From NCBI GenBank assembly GCA_910584125.1, contig CAJTXU010000001.1, forward strand, positions 121,176-185,175: a DNA stretch of 64,000 bases, in the 5' to 3' direction. This document shows, in pieces, positions 52,112 through 60,879 of the stretch. The position numbers and the translations under genes were made by a program. The notes under the pieces were generated by a model. It was not told the DNA's origin, made no database searches, and worked only from the letters and a program-made list of their open reading frames with translations. Positions within the stretch are counted from its first letter, which is position 1. Each line of letters opens with the position of its first letter. This DNA is from an uncultured Muribaculaceae bacterium. Lineage in GTDB: Bacteria > Bacteroidota > Bacteroidia > Bacteroidales > Muribaculaceae.

Positions 52112-55100
52112 ATGAGAAAATTTACTGCATTGGCATTGTCCGCAATGCTGTCCGTACCGATTCTGGCCCATGCGGCCCAGGGAGACAGCGGTCCGGCACA
52201 ATCCGGAGAAACGGCGGACGGCCTGTTCTCGTACGTGATCACAAGCCCGGCCGAAGGCGAGGAGACATTCAGGGAAGTGACCATCCAGTTTCCCGGCGCC
52301 GCTGAAATCGCTTTCATTCCGAGCTTTATGGAAAGGCCCGGATACCTCTCGTTCAAAAAGAACGGACAGCCATATGCCACAGGAGATTTCAATTTCCCGT
52401 CGTATGAAGGAAACACTCTGACGTACGGATTAGACGGCGCGACGGCAAGCACAGAAGACCGCTGGGAACTGACAATCCAGCCGGGACTTTTCAAACTGCT
52501 CGACGCCAATGAGAACTCCCTTGGCGAGAACCCCTTGATGGAAATCGTCGTGACCGAGGGCCTGCCGGTCGCCAACGTGGACTTCTCGTTCACGACCGAT
52601 CCCGCCGACCCTGACGGCAAGCTCCTGCTCACCGAATTGCAGACCGTGACTCTGACATTCGGTGCTCTGGAAACAGTGACGGCCGACGCCGACGCCGCGG
52701 TCGTCACTCTCGGCGGAACGACACTCGACAAGTCTCTGTATGCAGTGTCATCGACCGGCAGCGACAACACAGTCGCCATCACGTTCGACCCGGCCATGAC
52801 CACGACAGAAGACGCGACATTGACTGTGACATTCCCCGAAGGCTCTCTGACCGGGAAACAGGGAAACGTGTCCGACACCAACAAGACGCCGGTAAATGCA
52901 GCCTATAAGCTCGTGCCAGCGGCGGCACACGACCTGACGATCGACTTCCACCAGCCCAAGCCCGACGCCGACGGCAACCTCAATGTAAACCAGAGCCTTG
53001 CTATGGCGATGTTCATCTGCGACATGCCCGACATCAAGATCAAGGGAGGCCAGAAACCTGTCATCACCCTCAAGGAAGTCAACGGTGACTTCGAAAGCAG
53101 CGGCGAACTCCAGACGCTCACCGGCATGGTCAGCGGCAAGTCGACGTTCTACGCCGCCTTCAATCAGCCTGTATACAACGGAGAGTACACCATAACCTTG
53201 CCCGAAGGCTCGATCGGCGACACCCGCTGGCGCGCCGACCACTCGATGGGCCACACCAACGGCGAGGTAGTGCTTCGGTTCAACATCACCGGCGGCGAGG
53301 ACCGTCCCGTCTCCAACCTCTTCGAATATGAAATCACCAGCCCGGCCGAAGGGGCCGAGACATTCCGATATGTAAATATCCGCTTCCCAAAAGCTGTCTC
53401 GGCATCCTACCTACCCTCATTCCTCCAGCGTCCGGAATACTTCGAGTTCAGAATCAACGGCAAGAAATATCTTACGGAGATATACCCCTCTTTTGGAGAC
53501 TCCGACAATGAGATTTCATTCGACCTGTCGGCTGATGCAAGCACCGACGACCGCTGGGAACTGACCATCCAGCCGGGACTGTTCGAACTGCTCGACGCCA
53601 ATGAGAACTCCCTTGGCGAGAACCCCTTGATGGAAATCGTCGTCACAGAGGGCGCCCCGGTCAGCAATGTTGACTTCACGTTCTCCAGCGAACCGGCGAA
53701 CACCGATCCCAATGAGGATTCCATGATGCTGACGGAGGTATCGGAAATCAAGCTGACCTTCCCGAACCTCGACACCATCACAGCCGACGGCGACGCCGCG
53801 GCGCTGACCCTCGGAGCCACCGCACTCGAGAAATCGGCATACACCGTGACAGCCGACGGCACAGGTAACGTAATGACCGTCGCATTCGAACCAGCACTCA
53901 CATCGACCGAAGACGCGACGCTGACACTGACGTTCCCCGCCGGGTCACTGACCGGCAAGAAAGGCGACGTATCAGACACCAACAAGACGAACGTCGAGAG
54001 CCGTTACTACACTGTCGTGCCAGCGGCGGCACACGACCTGACGATCGACTTCCAGCAGCCCAAGCCCGACGCCGACGGCAACCTCAATGTAAACCAGAGC
54101 CTCGCGATGGCCATGTTCGTCTGCGACATGCCCGACATCAAGATCAAGGGAGGCCAGAAACCTGTCATCACCCTCAAGGAAGTCAACGGTGACTTCGAAA
54201 GCAGCGGCGAACTCCAGACGCTCACCGGCATGGTCAGCGGCAAGTCGACGTTCTACGCCGCCTTCAATCAGCCTGTATACAACGGAGAGTACACCATAAC
54301 CTTGCCCGAAGGCTCGATCGGCGACACCCGCTGGCGCGCCGACCACTCGATGGGCCACACCAACGGCGAGGTGGTGCTTCGGTTCAACATCATCGGCGGC
54401 GAGGACCGTCCCGTCGGCCCGCACATCGACCTGTCGACAACCTTCGTATCGACCGAGGCGCTTGCAGTCAAGGGCGTTCCATCGGAAGACGACATCTACT
54501 GGTGGGCCAACATCATCGAGACATCACGCTATCCCGGCGACGCCGAGATGCTTGAATCGGCAATCAACTTCTTCAAGCTCGGAGCCGAGACATTCGGCAT
54601 GGACTGGGTGACCGTCTTCCAGATGACCGCCAAGAAAGGCGAATACACCTGGGGATTCGGCGACCTGGTGTCGCAGACCGACTACACGGTCTATGCTTTC
54701 GGACTCGACTCGAACGGCGACCTCTATATGCCCCTCACCAAAATCGAGGTGCGCACCGCCGACCCGATTGTATCGGACAACACATTCACCGCAGAGGTGA
54801 TTTCAGTCGAAAACGGCACAGAGCCTGAGACAAAGAAGGTAACCGTCAAAGCGACTCCGACCAACGACGACCCGTATGCCGTGGTGATTCTTGAGAAATA
54901 CAACACAGACCAGTATGACCTTTCCGACGAAGCGTCACACAAGAACTATCTGCGCAATGTGCTCCGTCCGCTTGTGACATCCGACCGCGTATACACCGGC
55001 GAACAGACCGTCGTGTTCGACAACGTCAAAATCGACGCCATCATGCAGGCGGCAGTGTTCGGATACGAGGGCTATGAGACCACCAAGGCGACTATCGTCG

Positions 55101-56092
55101 ACTTCAGCACCGTCGACGATGACTTCGTGGCAATGACCGTCGAAGCCTACGATCCGACCATCAGCGGCGCCTCGGCGACACTCTATTCGTTCGACATGGT
55201 GCGCCCGTTCGTGATGGGAGTCATCAGCAAGGAATCGGCCGACCTCTACGGCGGTATCGAGAACATCCACGAAAATTACCGTAAGCCGTTGTGGGAAGCC
55301 GACGGAATGGGTTATTACGACTGGAGATATTTCGCCCGTCAGGATCTCAAGCGCCAGCCGCTGGACGGCACACTGAAGGAAATCGCAGGCGTATCGTCGC
55401 TTAAATGGGAAACAGACTATTACGTCTACGGCTACCTGATGGACGAAGGCGGCTACCGCACATCTCCCGTATATTACGACGAGTTCACCACCGCATCTCG
55501 CAATGTGACCGACACCTCGTTCGAGCTCAAGCTCAACAGCATGACATCTAACGCACCGGTATCTCCCGATACTTATACAGCCGACTTGACCATCGTTCCG
55601 TCAGACAATACGGCACAGTATGCCATATATTACGGAGACACCTATGACTTCGAGGAGTATCTCGATGACAACCGCGTTGACGACTGGATGTATGACGTGT
55701 TCATGCAGCGCAGAATCAAGAGGAACTATACCGACGAGCTGAACTTCGGCTTCGGCGGCGTATATTCCGACAAGACCTATATACTTGTAGTCTGCGGATT
55801 CGACGAGGCTCCGAACACCGAGCCTACCTGGATGCTCTTCAATAAGGACGGTATCGTCAAAGACTCATGGTCGGGCATATCGACAGTGACCGGCGACTCT
55901 CTGCGCATCTACACCCTCGGCCATGATATCCATGTCGAGGGAGAGTTCTCCGACGCCGCAGTCTACACCGCAGACGGTCTGAACGCAGGAACCTTCAAGG
56001 GCAACGTATGCCGCGTCGACGGCTCAGGCTGCTACATCGTGCGCGTACAGACATCCAAGGGTATCGAGACACGCAAGATCGCTGTAAAATAA
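52112..56092 (+). CDS. Large secreted protein with internal duplication, function unknown
   Basis: A 1326-residue exported protein (signal peptide about 1-21). Residues 36-400 and 404-768 are two copies of one unit, each starting with SPAEG(E/A)ETFR, holding ASTEDRWELTIQPG or a near copy and ending in GGEDRPV. Residues 770-1240 seem to hold several fibronectin-like domains with TDYTVYAFGLD-type strands. The C-terminal tail (YTADGLNAGTF...GCYIVRVQTSKG) is sorting-type. No catalytic motif was found, so adhesion or ligand binding at the surface is a guess. The gene lies with another unknown secreted protein gene between aroK and topA. Confidence 0.7.
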   Translation: MRKFTALALSAMLSVPILAHAAQGDSGPAQSGETADGLFSYVITSPAEGEETFREVTIQFPGAAEIAFIPSFMERPGYLSFKKNGQPYATGDFNFPSYEGNTLTYGLDGATASTEDRWELTIQPGLFKLLDANENSLGENPLMEIVVTEGLPVANVDFSFTTDPADPDGKLLLTELQTVTLTFGALETVTADADAAVVTLGGTTLDKSLYAVSSTGSDNTVAITFDPAMTTTEDATLTVTFPEGSLTGKQGNVSDTNKTPVNAAYKLVPAAAHDLTIDFHQPKPDADGNLNVNQSLAMAMFICDMPDIKIKGGQKPVITLKEVNGDFESSGELQTLTGMVSGKSTFYAAFNQPVYNGEYTITLPEGSIGDTRWRADHSMGHTNGEVVLRFNITGGEDRPVSNLFEYEITSPAEGAETFRYVNIRFPKAVSASYLPSFLQRPEYFEFRINGKKYLTEIYPSFGDSDNEISFDLSADASTDDRWELTIQPGLFELLDANENSLGENPLMEIVVTEGAPVSNVDFTFSSEPANTDPNEDSMMLTEVSEIKLTFPNLDTITADGDAAALTLGATALEKSAYTVTADGTGNVMTVAFEPALTSTEDATLTLTFPAGSLTGKKGDVSDTNKTNVESRYYTVVPAAAHDLTIDFQQPKPDADGNLNVNQSLAMAMFVCDMPDIKIKGGQKPVITLKEVNGDFESSGELQTLTGMVSGKSTFYAAFNQPVYNGEYTITLPEGSIGDTRWRADHSMGHTNGEVVLRFNIIGGEDRPVGPHIDLSTTFVSTEALAVKGVPSEDDIYWWANIIETSRYPGDAEMLESAINFFKLGAETFGMDWVTVFQMTAKKGEYTWGFGDLVSQTDYTVYAFGLDSNGDLYMPLTKIEVRTADPIVSDNTFTAEVISVENGTEPETKKVTVKATPTNDDPYAVVILEKYNTDQYDLSDEASHKNYLRNVLRPLVTSDRVYTGEQTVVFDNVKIDAIMQAAVFGYEGYETTKATIVDFSTVDDDFVAMTVEAYDPTISGASATLYSFDMVRPFVMGVISKESADLYGGIENIHENYRKPLWEADGMGYYDWRYFARQDLKRQPLDGTLKEIAGVSSLKWETDYYVYGYLMDEGGYRTSPVYYDEFTTASRNVTDTSFELKLNSMTSNAPVSPDTYTADLTIVPSDNTAQYAIYYGDTYDFEEYLDDNRVDDWMYDVFMQRRIKRNYTDELNFGFGGVYSDKTYILVVCGFDEAPNTEPTWMLFNKDGIVKDSWSGISTVTGDSLRIYTLGHDIHVEGEFSDAAVYTADGLNAGTFKGNVCRVDGSGCYIVRVQTSKGIETRKIAVK
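52913..54414 (+). repeat. Internal duplication with period 1104 bp
   Basis: About 400 bp starting GTGCCAGCGGCGGCACACGA at 52913 recur at 54017 with only a few changes (for example CCACCAGCCC against CCAGCAGCCC). The parts between are much more diverged. The period is 1104 bp, exactly 368 codons. Confidence 0.9.
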
Positions 56093-56126
56093 TGACCCCA
56101 ACCAGACAATAACCGGAATATTAACC

Positions 56127-56152
56127 AAGCGGGAGGACTAATCCTCCCGCTT
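56127..56152 (+). terminator. Terminator after the 1326-residue protein gene
   Basis: AAGCGGGAGGA pairs with TCCTCCCGCTT around a 4-nt loop, followed by CTTT. It lies only 17 bp before the next ATG, so read-through may be regulated. Confidence 0.75.
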
Positions 56153-56168
56153 CTTTCAAAAAGACACT

Positions 56169-58232
56169 ATGGACAAGACAACAATACAGTGGGCCTCCAT
56201 CGCGGTTCTTGCATGTTCGGCTGCGATACACGCCCAGGCATCGGAACTTTCGCCGCTGATACAAAGGACCGCGGACCCCGGATGCCCGGTCGAGACAATG
56301 GTGATGCGTTCCGCTCCGCAACGCGCCGAGGCAGGTACGGCCCGGCTGACGGTCAGCGTGATGCTTGACAACGCGAGAGGTCAGGAAGTGCAGAATGTAC
56401 TGGCCATATCGGCCGACCCTCAGAGACCGGTCATGTACGAAGTCCCCAAATCGGGCAATGTATATGAGGCCGACGTCGAGGCAGGCCTTTATGACGTCGT
56501 GGTCTATATAAAATCTGACAACGAGGACACACAGATATTCCTTTTCAAGGAAGACGAGAATATCACATCCAACAAGAGGATACTGCTCAACCAGCGCAAC
56601 GCCACGATATCCACCACAATAAGCAGGACATCTCCCACGGGGATCGAGCTGACGCTGCCGGTGGCCGGAGACCCGGGCAACTGCACGATCGCCGACCACC
56701 TCCTGATGCTGCGCCACAATGATTTCGGCACCCTGCTTCAGGACGAGACGGCGGCTTTCAGAAAAGTGTGCACCCACATACAGACCAATCTCATCCCCCA
56801 GCGTTTCACCCTGACGAGAATGGACGCCTACACATGGGAGGAAGGGCCGGCGTTCATGGTCATTCCCGTGGACTTCGGCAATGAGATCAACGGGCCGTCG
56901 GAAATAAACTGGCACGAAGTGGGAGCTTCCTTCGCCGGCACTCCGATGAGCGATGCCTGGAAAGCCGTGCAGGAACCCCCGCTGTTCAACATGACGGGGT
57001 ATTTCGTAGTGGCCGACCATCACTGCAACGCATATGTGGGTGTAGGTAACTACAACCACGAGTTACCCACCGACAGGATGTATTATTGGGTTCCGGAGGG
57101 GTACGACGGATACTACGAGTATTATCCTGTGCTCCGCGAAAACCTGATAGAGATGGCCGATGCCTCGGTGTCGTCGATGCCCTACAAGATGACTGCAGAC
57201 GGACTGATGCCGAGCGGCCTGAACCTATCGGGCTCGGGCAGCCTGATGCTCACCAACGGCATGATCCCTGCCGAAGGTCATCCACGCTTCCGCGAGGCTC
57301 TGCCCGAAGGGGCAAAGCTTGCCAACGCGGTCCCGGCGCTCGTGTGCATTCCCAGTTCGACGGCCGAAACGGGGTGGGACAACGGATTCATGTATGATTT
57401 CACGGGCCGTCACGGCGAGCAGCTCGGCATTGACGCCTATAACTTCACCGATATTCTGACCGACGCCGAACTCGAGCAGATCGGGGGATATCACCGCACC
57501 ATCAGGGTGACACGCGACGGAACGGAAATATGCACTTCTCCCGACAAATTCGTGAAATGGCTCAACTGGGGCCACGGCAATTCGTATGGCATGGAGATGG
57601 AGATGAACAACGTCCTGATAGACGGCGAGATTCCGGGATCCAACACAGCCTCACTTATATACAAGGCCGCTGACGGATTCATCCCGACACTGACATCGCT
57701 CCAGCTGCGCGACAACGATATCGTGACCGACAGATTCGATAAAGGCGAGCACGCCACTCTCGAACTGACTGCCGCGACATTCTCATTTGTCAGTCAGCGC
57801 AATTTTACTTTCAAGGCCCCTTCGGGAGTCAAGGCCGAATACGCCCCGCACGGCGACAGCGAATTCTCCGAACTGACGCTCACCGAAGTGCCGGAGAACT
57901 TCTATCTTCCGGGCTACGGGACATATTACCAGGCGAAACTCGACAAAATTGACCGGAAGAGCGACGACAAGTGGTACGACCTCCGCATCACTGTCGAAGG
58001 CGAGGGAGGCGCAGTGCAGACCCAGACACTTTCGCCAGCGTTCCGTCTGGAGAAGCCGGAAAATTTAGGATGTGTGACATCTTTGGCGTCTGAACACGGC
58101 GGATGCGATATATATTCTGTCGATGGCCGCGTCGTGCTCCGCGGCGTGGACGGGACTTCCGAATGCGATCTCGAGCCCGGCATATATGTCGTTACTGGCG
58201 ACGGCACCACCCGAAAGATTATCGTACAGTAA
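56169..58232 (+). CDS. Secreted protein of unknown function with sorting-type C-terminus
   Basis: A 687-residue exported protein (signal peptide about 1-24). I recognise no domain. Residues 55-160 look like a small beta domain (ARLTVSVMLDNARGQEVQNV). The middle is rich in aromatic residues (YYWVPEGYDGYYEYYP). Two HG/NH-type loops (ADHHCNAYVGVGNYNHE, WLNWGHGNSYGMEME) could be metal or ligand sites but are not a known signature. The tail IYSVDGRVVLRG...GIYVVTGDGT is sorting-type. It directly follows the large repeat protein gene, so the two may work together. The start ATG at 56169 precedes the signal peptide. Confidence 0.6.
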   Translation: MDKTTIQWASIAVLACSAAIHAQASELSPLIQRTADPGCPVETMVMRSAPQRAEAGTARLTVSVMLDNARGQEVQNVLAISADPQRPVMYEVPKSGNVYEADVEAGLYDVVVYIKSDNEDTQIFLFKEDENITSNKRILLNQRNATISTTISRTSPTGIELTLPVAGDPGNCTIADHLLMLRHNDFGTLLQDETAAFRKVCTHIQTNLIPQRFTLTRMDAYTWEEGPAFMVIPVDFGNEINGPSEINWHEVGASFAGTPMSDAWKAVQEPPLFNMTGYFVVADHHCNAYVGVGNYNHELPTDRMYYWVPEGYDGYYEYYPVLRENLIEMADASVSSMPYKMTADGLMPSGLNLSGSGSLMLTNGMIPAEGHPRFREALPEGAKLANAVPALVCIPSSTAETGWDNGFMYDFTGRHGEQLGIDAYNFTDILTDAELEQIGGYHRTIRVTRDGTEICTSPDKFVKWLNWGHGNSYGMEMEMNNVLIDGEIPGSNTASLIYKAADGFIPTLTSLQLRDNDIVTDRFDKGEHATLELTAATFSFVSQRNFTFKAPSGVKAEYAPHGDSEFSELTLTEVPENFYLPGYGTYYQAKLDKIDRKSDDKWYDLRITVEGEGGAVQTQTLSPAFRLEKPENLGCVTSLASEHGGCDIYSVDGRVVLRGVDGTSECDLEPGIYVVTGDGTTRKIIVQ

Positions 58233-58260
58233 AAGCAATCGCTTCTCAACTATAAGAAGA

Positions 58261-58290
58261 GGGCTCCGCAGTTTCGGAACTGCGGAGCCC
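58261..58290. terminator. Bidirectional terminator between the unknown protein gene and topA
   Basis: GGGCTCCGCAGTT pairs perfectly with AACTGCGGAGCCC around a TCGG loop, with TTATTA on the right and AAGA on the left. Confidence 0.8.
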
Positions 58291-58331
58291 TTATTACTTC
58301 TTACTTGTGACTTATGGCTTCTTACTGGTCT
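58290..58331. repeat. Heptamer repeat running into the 3' end of topA
   Basis: Six consecutive 7-bp units of the type CTTNNNN (for example CTTATTA, CTTCTTA) start at 58290 and run across the topA stop codon (58312-58314) into its last codons. It is the same AAGTAAN-type unit as in the arrays at 25.8 and 50.4 kb, seen from the other strand and less regular. Confidence 0.6.
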
Positions 58332-60666
58332 TACTTGTTTTTCGGCGCGGCGTCTTGGGCGCGGCGTCCTGGGCCTCCATCAGGGCCTTGACGTCGGCGG
58401 CGGTGAGCGTCTCGGGTTCTGTGGTCTTCGGAATCTTGTAGTTGACGGCCTTTTTCGCCCCTTCGGGCTTGAAGGCGATGTAGGGGCCGAAGCGTCCGCG
58501 CAATACCTCGACGCCGGGTAGCTCGTCGAACGTCTTGATGAGTCTGTTTGCCTCGGCCTCGCGCTTGGCGGTGATTAACCCGATGGCCTCCTCGAGGGTG
58601 ACGGTCTGCGGGGCGAGGTCCTTGGGTATGGACACGAACGCGCCGTCGTGGCGAATGTAGGGACCGAATCGTCCGATGGCGGCTGTCACCTCCTTGCCCT
58701 CGAACTCGCCGACACGGCGCGGAAGCTCAAACAGCTTCAGGGCCTCTTCGAGCGTGATGGTCTGTATGCTCTGGCCCTCTGTGAGGCTGGCGAACTGCGG
58801 TTTCTCGTCGTCGGAGACTTCTCCGACCTGCACCACGGGACCGAAACGTCCGATCTTCACCGACACGCGGCGGCCGGTGGCGGGGTCGGTGCCGAGCACG
58901 CGCTCGCCAACCTTATGGTCAAGACGCATGGTGTCCACCTTCTCTATGAAGGGATGGAAGCCCTCGTAGAAATCCTTCATCTCGGTCTGCCAGGGGAGCT
59001 TGCCCTCGGCGATCTCGTCGAATTTACCCTCGATTCTCGCCGTGAAGCCGTAGTCGAGGATGTCGGGGAAATACTCGGTGAGGAAGTCGTTGACCACCAT
59101 GCCGACATCTGTGGGCACGAGCTTGCCGCGTGTCGAGCCGGTTTTCTCGATGAGGATCTGCGACGTTATCTTGCCCTCGCTGAGGGTGAAGACGGTGTAT
59201 TCGCGGGGCGTTCCCTCGCCCTCGCCGCGAACTATGTAGTCGCGGCTCTGCAGGGTCGAGATGGTGGGGGCGTAGGTCGACGGGCGTCCGATGCCGAGTT
59301 CCTCCATGCGGCGCACGAGCGTGGCCTCCGTGTAGCGTGCCGGGGCCTGCGTGAAGCGTTCGGTGGCGGTCACCGACTCCATGCCGAGTCCGGCGCCCTT
59401 GGAGAGAGGGGGAAGCAGGACGTCGTCGGCCACTTGAGAAATCTCGCTGTCGTTGTCGACGTTGGCGCCGTAGACCTTCATGAAGCCTTCGAAGAGCAGG
59501 GTCTCGCCCGTGGCGCGGAAGATTTCCTGACTGTTCGAGAGGGCGATGTCGATGTTGGTCTTTTCAAGGCGCGCCTCGCTCATCTGCGAGGCGACGGCGC
59601 GCTTCCATATCAAGTCGTATAGACGCTGCTCCTGCGCGGTGCCGTCGATGGTGCGGCGGTTGACGTAGGTGGGACGGATGGCCTCGTGGGCCTCCTGGGC
59701 GCCCTTGGAGTGAGTGTGGTAACGGCGCGTCTGCAGATAGGCGTCGCCGTAGCTGCCGGTGATCTCGGTGGCTATATCCTTGAGGGCGAGTTCTGAGAGG
59801 TTGGTCGAGTCAGTACGCATGTAAGTGATCATACCGTCCTCGTAGAGTTTCTGGGCGACGCGCATCGTGGTGTTGACCGGAAAACCGAGCTTGCGTCCGG
59901 CCTCCTGCTGCAGGGTGGAGGTGGTGAAAGGGGGAGCCGGCTTGCGTGTTGTCGGTTTGCTGACGACGTCGGCCACGAAAAAGGCGGCCTTGGCGCAGTC
60001 GTCGAGGAACTCCCGGGCGTCGGCCTCGGTGTCGAAGCGGCGCGGGCACTCGGCGCGGAGCCGGCTGTCGCCGGAGTCGAAGATGCCGTTGACGCGATAG
60101 AATGGTGCCGGAGTGAAAGCCTCGACCTCCTTCTCGCGCTCGCAGACGAGGCGCAGGGCGACGCTCTGCACGCGTCCGGCCGATAGGGCCGGCTTTATCT
60201 TCTTCCAGAGCACGGGGCTCAGCTCGAAACCGACGATGCGGTCGAGCACGCGGCGCGCCTGCTGGGCGTTGACGCGGTCAATGTCGATGTCACGCGGATT
60301 GGCTATGGCGTTGAGTATGGCCGGCTTGGTGATCTCGTGGAACACGATGCGGTGTGTCTGCTCGGGCTTCAGACCCAGCACCTCGTAGAGATGCCAGGCT
60401 ATGGCCTCACCCTCGCGGTCCTCATCGCTCGCGAGCCACACCGTATCGGCCTCCTTGGCTGCGGATTTCAGCTTCTTGACAAGATCCTTCTTGTCGGCGG
60501 GGATTTCATATTTCGGAGTGAAGTTGCCCTCGATATCGACGCTCATGCCCTTCTTCTGAAGGTCACGGATATGGCCGAAGCTGGACATCACCTTGAAGTC
60601 CGGCCCCAGAAATTTCTCAATGGTTTTCGCCTTGGCGGGCGACTCGACAATGACTAAGTTCTTCAT
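58312..60666 (-). CDS. topA: DNA topoisomerase I
   Basis: A 784-residue type IA topoisomerase that relaxes negative supercoils. The Toprim domain opens with LVIVESPAKAKTIEKFLG and carries SDEDREGEAIAWHL. The active-site tyrosine is in GMITYMRTDSTNLS (about residue 285). Instead of zinc fingers, the C-terminal 200 residues have repeats around GRFGPYI(R/A) and GRFGPVVQVG, as in many Bacteroidota and other non-zinc TopA proteins, ending in a basic Lys/Arg/Thr tail. The last residues and the stop are encoded within a heptamer repeat. Confidence 0.96.
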   Translation of the reverse strand: MKNLVIVESPAKAKTIEKFLGPDFKVMSSFGHIRDLQKKGMSVDIEGNFTPKYEIPADKKDLVKKLKSAAKEADTVWLASDEDREGEAIAWHLYEVLGLKPEQTHRIVFHEITKPAILNAIANPRDIDIDRVNAQQARRVLDRIVGFELSPVLWKKIKPALSAGRVQSVALRLVCEREKEVEAFTPAPFYRVNGIFDSGDSRLRAECPRRFDTEADAREFLDDCAKAAFFVADVVSKPTTRKPAPPFTTSTLQQEAGRKLGFPVNTTMRVAQKLYEDGMITYMRTDSTNLSELALKDIATEITGSYGDAYLQTRRYHTHSKGAQEAHEAIRPTYVNRRTIDGTAQEQRLYDLIWKRAVASQMSEARLEKTNIDIALSNSQEIFRATGETLLFEGFMKVYGANVDNDSEISQVADDVLLPPLSKGAGLGMESVTATERFTQAPARYTEATLVRRMEELGIGRPSTYAPTISTLQSRDYIVRGEGEGTPREYTVFTLSEGKITSQILIEKTGSTRGKLVPTDVGMVVNDFLTEYFPDILDYGFTARIEGKFDEIAEGKLPWQTEMKDFYEGFHPFIEKVDTMRLDHKVGERVLGTDPATGRRVSVKIGRFGPVVQVGEVSDDEKPQFASLTEGQSIQTITLEEALKLFELPRRVGEFEGKEVTAAIGRFGPYIRHDGAFVSIPKDLAPQTVTLEEAIGLITAKREAEANRLIKTFDELPGVEVLRGRFGPYIAFKPEGAKKAVNYKIPKTTEPETLTAADVKALMEAQDAAPKTPRRKTSKTSKKP

Positions 60667-60773
60667 AAACGGTGCGTATAAATGGCCGGGCGCGTCTCGG
60701 CGCGGCCGCGTCCTGGACAGTCGGGAAACCCTCCCGTCGCGACCCTCCGGCTACCTATATAACAAGAATTCCG

Positions 60774-60802
60774 CAAAATTAATAAAAAAATTTTTAACAC
60801 AA
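60774..60802 (-). promoter_or_regulatory. topA promoter
   Basis: On the minus strand TTG (60802-60800), 18 nt, then TAATTTTG (60781-60774). Spacing is slightly short. The leader would be about 100 nt. Confidence 0.5.
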
Positions 60803-60867
60803 GCGTTCGCGGGCCGAAAACACTCCATAATATGCGCTGTTAATTTCCGTATGTCGAAATTTGGTGC

Positions 60868-60875
60868 TAACTTTG
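60868..60875 (+). promoter_or_regulatory. -7 box touching the start of the TPR gene
   Basis: TAACTTTG matches the consensus and ends only 4 nt before the ATG at 60880. If used, the transcript would start at or near the A of the start codon (a leaderless mRNA). Confidence 0.5.
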
Positions 60876-60879
60876 CGGT

